Below are positions 14,522 through 16,541 of a DNA stretch of 16,541 nucleotides, piece after piece. The position numbers were made by a program, and so were the translations under genes. A model generated the notes under the pieces. That model was not told the DNA's origin. It worked only from the letters and a program-made list of their open reading frames with translations, and searched no databases. Source of the DNA: DRQF01 sp964559135 (lineage in GTDB: Bacteria; Planctomycetota; GCA-002687715; DRQF01); assembly GCA_964559135.1 (NCBI GenBank), contig CAZLGG010000088.1:1-16541 (forward strand). The letters are read 5' to 3'. Every line of letters begins with the position of its first letter. The stretch's first letter is position 1.

Positions 14522-14543
14522 TTACCAACGCCCTGACATCGGG
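14519..14543. repeat. Imperfect direct repeat, shorter copy
   Basis: CCCTTACCAACG is followed directly by CCCTGACATCGGG. It matches the copy at 14396-14430 apart from one substitution, one missing A and the nine-base gap. Its right edge is about 23 bases from the stop of the cassette-like membrane gene. Confidence 0.7.
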
Positions 14544-14565
14544 CGCTCGGCTGCCCTTGAGTCCG

Positions 14566-15444
14566 TTAGCGATGCGCTTCTCGTATGTCCACGACTTGGT
14601 CGGTGAAGCCGTCGGTCGTCAGTTCGGGAATCCCACCCCAATCATTCCCACGTCGCTTTTCGACGACGTACTTGACCCAGTGCTGCCCACAGTTCTTGCA
14701 GTGTCGAACCACAATCATGGACCTCAGATGCTTGCCTCTTAGAAACGTGGGGCTGCCAAACGTCCGGTGTTTTTCAATAGCTGACGCGATGGCACCCTCG
14801 CTAAAGTCGCTGAAAATCTGAACGGTGGAGGCCTCGAGCCCTTCGGCGTCGCCGGTGTAGCGGACTTGCTTTCCTTTGCGGGAGAAGTACCGAGAGCACC
14901 TCTCGCAGTAAGGGACGGATACCAGGTAGCGGTACAATACGAGCCCACCAACGGCAAACCCCAAGATTTGCAGAATGGCCACTCCGTACCCCAAACCACC
15001 GAGCTCACCGGTTGCCCCAATCTCTGTAGACCTAGACCTGAAAACCAAGGAAGTAGACCGGATCGCGATATCCAGATACTGCCCGAACGTAACATAGTCG
15101 CTGATGGCCTTCCCCTGAACCTCCAACGTGATATACGACAAGTAGTAGATCGTGAAGAACGTACCAACTGAAGCAAGAAGGACGTTCAAAAGCATTAGGG
15201 GCGTCGGCCGGTGGTTAAAGATCCGTGCTCCGGCGTAATAGCCGCTCGCACCGGCAAGACCAGACAGTAGAGCCCCGGCTGGCACGATGAACCAGAACAT
15301 CCAAGTATAGAAGGCGAACCCGAACCGAATCTCCGCCCACCACAGGATGACGGCGGTCACCAGACTGGTCGTGAGCCCGCAAAGACCAACGAGCAGATCT
15401 ATTCCGGTCCTATTGGAACTTGTATTGAGACTGGGCTGGCTCAT
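14566..15444 (-). CDS. Four-helix membrane protein with two CxxC pairs, unknown function, cassette-borne
   Basis: A 292-residue protein. Hydrophobic segments at about 15-37, 43-72, 82-105 and 151-172 should span the inner membrane. The C-terminal 120 residues are soluble and contain two CxxC pairs (YCERC, Cys180/183; HCKNC, Cys249/252), which could together bind one zinc ion. No family is recognised. The ATG at 15444 has AGGAGA at about 6-nt spacing and lies only 14 bases after a perfect integron core site GTTAGAT (15465-15459). The stop codon is within CGCTAAC, resembling the start of an attC site. Base composition is visibly less GC-rich than the Pho genes it faces. These signs suggest a promoterless integron cassette gene expressed from upstream. 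The downstream end of its cassette cannot be defined with confidence. It is convergent with phoU. Confidence 0.75.
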   Translation of the reverse strand: MSQPSLNTSSNRTGIDLLVGLCGLTTSLVTAVILWWAEIRFGFAFYTWMFWFIVPAGALLSGLAGASGYYAGARIFNHRPTPLMLLNVLLASVGTFFTIYYLSYITLEVQGKAISDYVTFGQYLDIAIRSTSLVFRSRSTEIGATGELGGLGYGVAILQILGFAVGGLVLYRYLVSVPYCERCSRYFSRKGKQVRYTGDAEGLEASTVQIFSDFSEGAIASAIEKHRTFGSPTFLRGKHLRSMIVVRHCKNCGQHWVKYVVEKRRGNDWGGIPELTTDGFTDQVVDIREAHR

Positions 15445-15458
15445 TTCGCTCTCCTGCT

Positions 15459-15521
15459 ATCTAACGCCTTGCGGTTCAGCGGCGGCGTCTACGCGCCGTC
15501 CGCTACATGCCGTTTTTAGAC
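15459..15521 (-). other. attC-like integron recombination site
   Basis: In gene orientation it opens with GTCTAAA (15521-15515; RYYYAAC with the last base changed) and closes with GTTAGAT (15465-15459; a perfect GTTRRRY). Between them, on the plus strand, AGCGG-CGGCG (15478-15487) pairs with CGCCG-T-CCGCT (15494-15504). That is ten base pairs with a single extrahelical T and a six-base loop. The outer R arms also pair (GTCTAA with TTAGAT), whereas the parts between arms and stem pair poorly. A folded imperfect palindrome with an extrahelical base is the hallmark of attC. It starts 25 bases after the methyltransferase stop, where a cassette attC should be. Confidence 0.72.
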
Positions 15522-16376
15522 GGCGCTCCCGATTCCGCCGAAACAGTCACGGCTTGATTCCTGTGACGATGTGCGCGGGCGCATTGAACACTACATCCCC
15601 CTCCCCGGTAACGTATTCCACAAGGGCGTTCTCCGCCTCCTCGAGAATGCTCCGAATCTGGTCATCTTGCAGAAAGACTCCCATGACCGGCAACCAACCT
15701 CTCAGATCGGCTTCAACCATCGTCTCGATACTCGGGAAACGGACTGTGCCATTCTCAGTCTCAATACGCACCGACTCGACTCCCGATCCCTCAAATAGCG
15801 CGATCAACGCACCTTTGTCACCCAGCACAAAAGGAGCTCGCAACGCGATCGCGGCTGCATCACCCGCAATACGCTCAAGCACCTCCACCTCGATTGGATA
15901 AGCCTCAGAGTTCTCCAAGCTGTCCCAAACTGCCACGGCCAGTCTTCCGCCGGGTTTTAGCACGCGGATCATTTCGCGTAGCGCCTGGGAGCGATCTGTG
16001 AAGAACATTAGTCCGAATTGACTTACAACAGCATCGAATGACCGATCGGGAAACGGGAGTGACTCGGCCGGGGACTCCCGCCAGTCTACGTTTGGTGCTA
16101 ACTCCCCTGCCACGGCTAGCATGCCGCGCCCCGGATCAACTCCAACAACATGGCCCGTAGGTCCCACGCGGACCGCTGCTTCTCTGGCCAGAACGCCGGT
16201 GCCGCAAGAAACGTCCAGGACACTATATCCGGGTTCTACGCCGGCAGCATCAAGTACGCGTGGGCACCATTGCTTGAACAGCGCTGGCACATGCAGGCCT
16301 TCGTACGCACGCGCTCCCGCGATCTGATCCTCAAGGTGTAGTTCATCCACCATTAGCTTCTCCTTAGTCCGTCTAA
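15465..16376 (-). mobile_element. Putative integron gene cassette carrying a methyltransferase
   Basis: The unit runs between two core sites cut as G/TTRRRY: GTTAGAC at 16377-16371 and GTTAGAT at 15465-15459. It is about 0.9 kb and holds one open frame in the same direction, a 17-base leader and an attC-like site after the stop, the classical one-gene cassette layout. No integrase gene is in the window, so whether this is a full integron or an isolated cassette cluster is open. Confidence 0.6.
15547..16353 (-). CDS. Class I SAM-dependent methyltransferase, cassette-borne
   Basis: A 268-residue protein of the Methyltransf_11/UbiE-like group. Motif I is VLDVSCGTGVLA (45-56), the acidic residue that binds the ribose is in GVDPG (71-75), motif II-like ESLPFPDRSFDAVVSQFGL spans 97-115, and VLKPGGRLAVAVWD is at 131-144. 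The C-terminal third (FPSIETMVEADLRGW, then LVEYVTGEGDVVF) is typical of stand-alone small-molecule methyltransferases and ends HIVTGIKP. The substrate cannot be read. The ATG at 16353 has AAGGAG at 6-nt spacing and lies 17 bases after a GTTAGAC core site; an attC-like site follows the stop by 25 bases. Codon and base use are less GC-rich than in the Pho operon, in keeping with acquisition as an integron cassette. No promoter is visible in the leader, so expression probably depends on one to the right. Confidence 0.88.
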   Translation of the reverse strand: MVDELHLEDQIAGARAYEGLHVPALFKQWCPRVLDAAGVEPGYSVLDVSCGTGVLAREAAVRVGPTGHVVGVDPGRGMLAVAGELAPNVDWRESPAESLPFPDRSFDAVVSQFGLMFFTDRSQALREMIRVLKPGGRLAVAVWDSLENSEAYPIEVEVLERIAGDAAAIALRAPFVLGDKGALIALFEGSGVESVRIETENGTVRFPSIETMVEADLRGWLPVMGVFLQDDQIRSILEEAENALVEYVTGEGDVVFNAPAHIVTGIKP

Positions 16377-16377
16377 C
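16371..16377 (-). other. Integron core site GTTAGAC, possible attI or upstream attC boundary
   Basis: Read leftward, AATACGAAGTTAGAC ends in a perfect GTTRRRY and resembles the end of class 1 attI (ACAAAGTTAGGC). The 164 bases to its right contain no stem-loop of attC type, which favours an attI-like site over a preceding attC. They hold a -10-like TATTAT reading leftward near 16400 but no clear -35. No gene is recognised in 16378-16541. Confidence 0.5.
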
Positions 16378-16541
16378 TTCGTATTCGACGGGTCTGGATA
16401 ATATTGGGGATGTGGAATAAGTCGGGGGATAGGGTTCGTGGGGCTGGGGGTGGCGTCGTCATCAAAGGGCTGCTCCGTGAAAGGGTTGGGTGTGTTTCGG
16501 CTGTCGGGACGTTGCGGGATACGCGGCGAGGCGGGGCCGGG

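Noticed and set aside
14307..14528. 73-codon minus-strand open frame across the repeat region
   Set aside because: Low-complexity Arg/Gly/Ser composition, no ribosome site and no motifs; the alternative frame between the repeats looks more protein-like.
14519..14572. A clear attC after the membrane-protein gene (CGCTAAC to GTTGGTA)
   Set aside because: Both ends deviate from consensus and the interior has only a 4-bp stem; noted only as a possible degenerate site.
16371..16491. A second attC between GTTAGAC (16377) and ACCCAAC (16491-16485)
   Set aside because: The two R-like boxes pair poorly and there is no internal palindrome between them.

Overview
GC-rich, densely packed bacterial DNA from a Gram-negative (diderm) organism: it encodes a lipoprotein, an outer-membrane porin of the phosphate-porin type and a PhoB/PhoR/PhoU set. 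Ig-like lipoproteins and HEAT-cyclophilin fusions are common in uncultured lineages such as Planctomycetota and relatives, but the phylum is only a guess. No tRNA, rRNA, CRISPR array or transposase was recognised.

Layout. (1) 1-2359: a lipoprotein with a bacterial Ig-like domain, cut at its 5' end by the window edge. (2) 2360-2843: a gene-free interval with a textbook intrinsic terminator that points leftward, although no leftward gene is seen. (3) 2844-3644: a membrane-anchored coiled-coil protein, convergent with (4) 7030-3654 on the minus strand: a phosphomannomutase/phosphoglucomutase translationally coupled (TGATG overlap) to an exported HEAT-repeat cyclophilin. (5) 7091-9805: a nucleoside salvage operon, CNT nucleoside transporter - purine nucleoside phosphorylase - cytidine deaminase, all overlapping, behind a good sigma70-like promoter. 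(6) 9841-14284: a phosphate-response block, OprO/OprP-type porin, terminator, then phoB-phoR-phoU. Both the porin and phoB have 11-bp-period direct repeats upstream that resemble Pho boxes. (7) 14285-14565: a short spacer with a pair of imperfect direct repeats flanking a protein-like fragment. (8) 14566-16541: a less GC-rich block of two minus-strand genes, organised like integron gene cassettes. An attC-like site lies between them, and a perfect GTTRRRY core site sits 14-17 nt before each start codon.

How the genes work together. The salvage operon should import nucleosides, phosphorolyse purine nucleosides and deaminate cytidine. The Pho block should sense phosphate limitation (PhoR, restrained by PhoU), activate PhoB, and raise phosphate uptake through the porin; the pst transporter is not in the window. 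The right-hand end looks like acquired DNA: a SAM-dependent methyltransferase and a four-helix membrane protein with two CxxC pairs, carried as cassettes. If the right edge of that array is an attI site, an integron integrase should lie just beyond the window. This cassette block is the most interesting part of the sequence.
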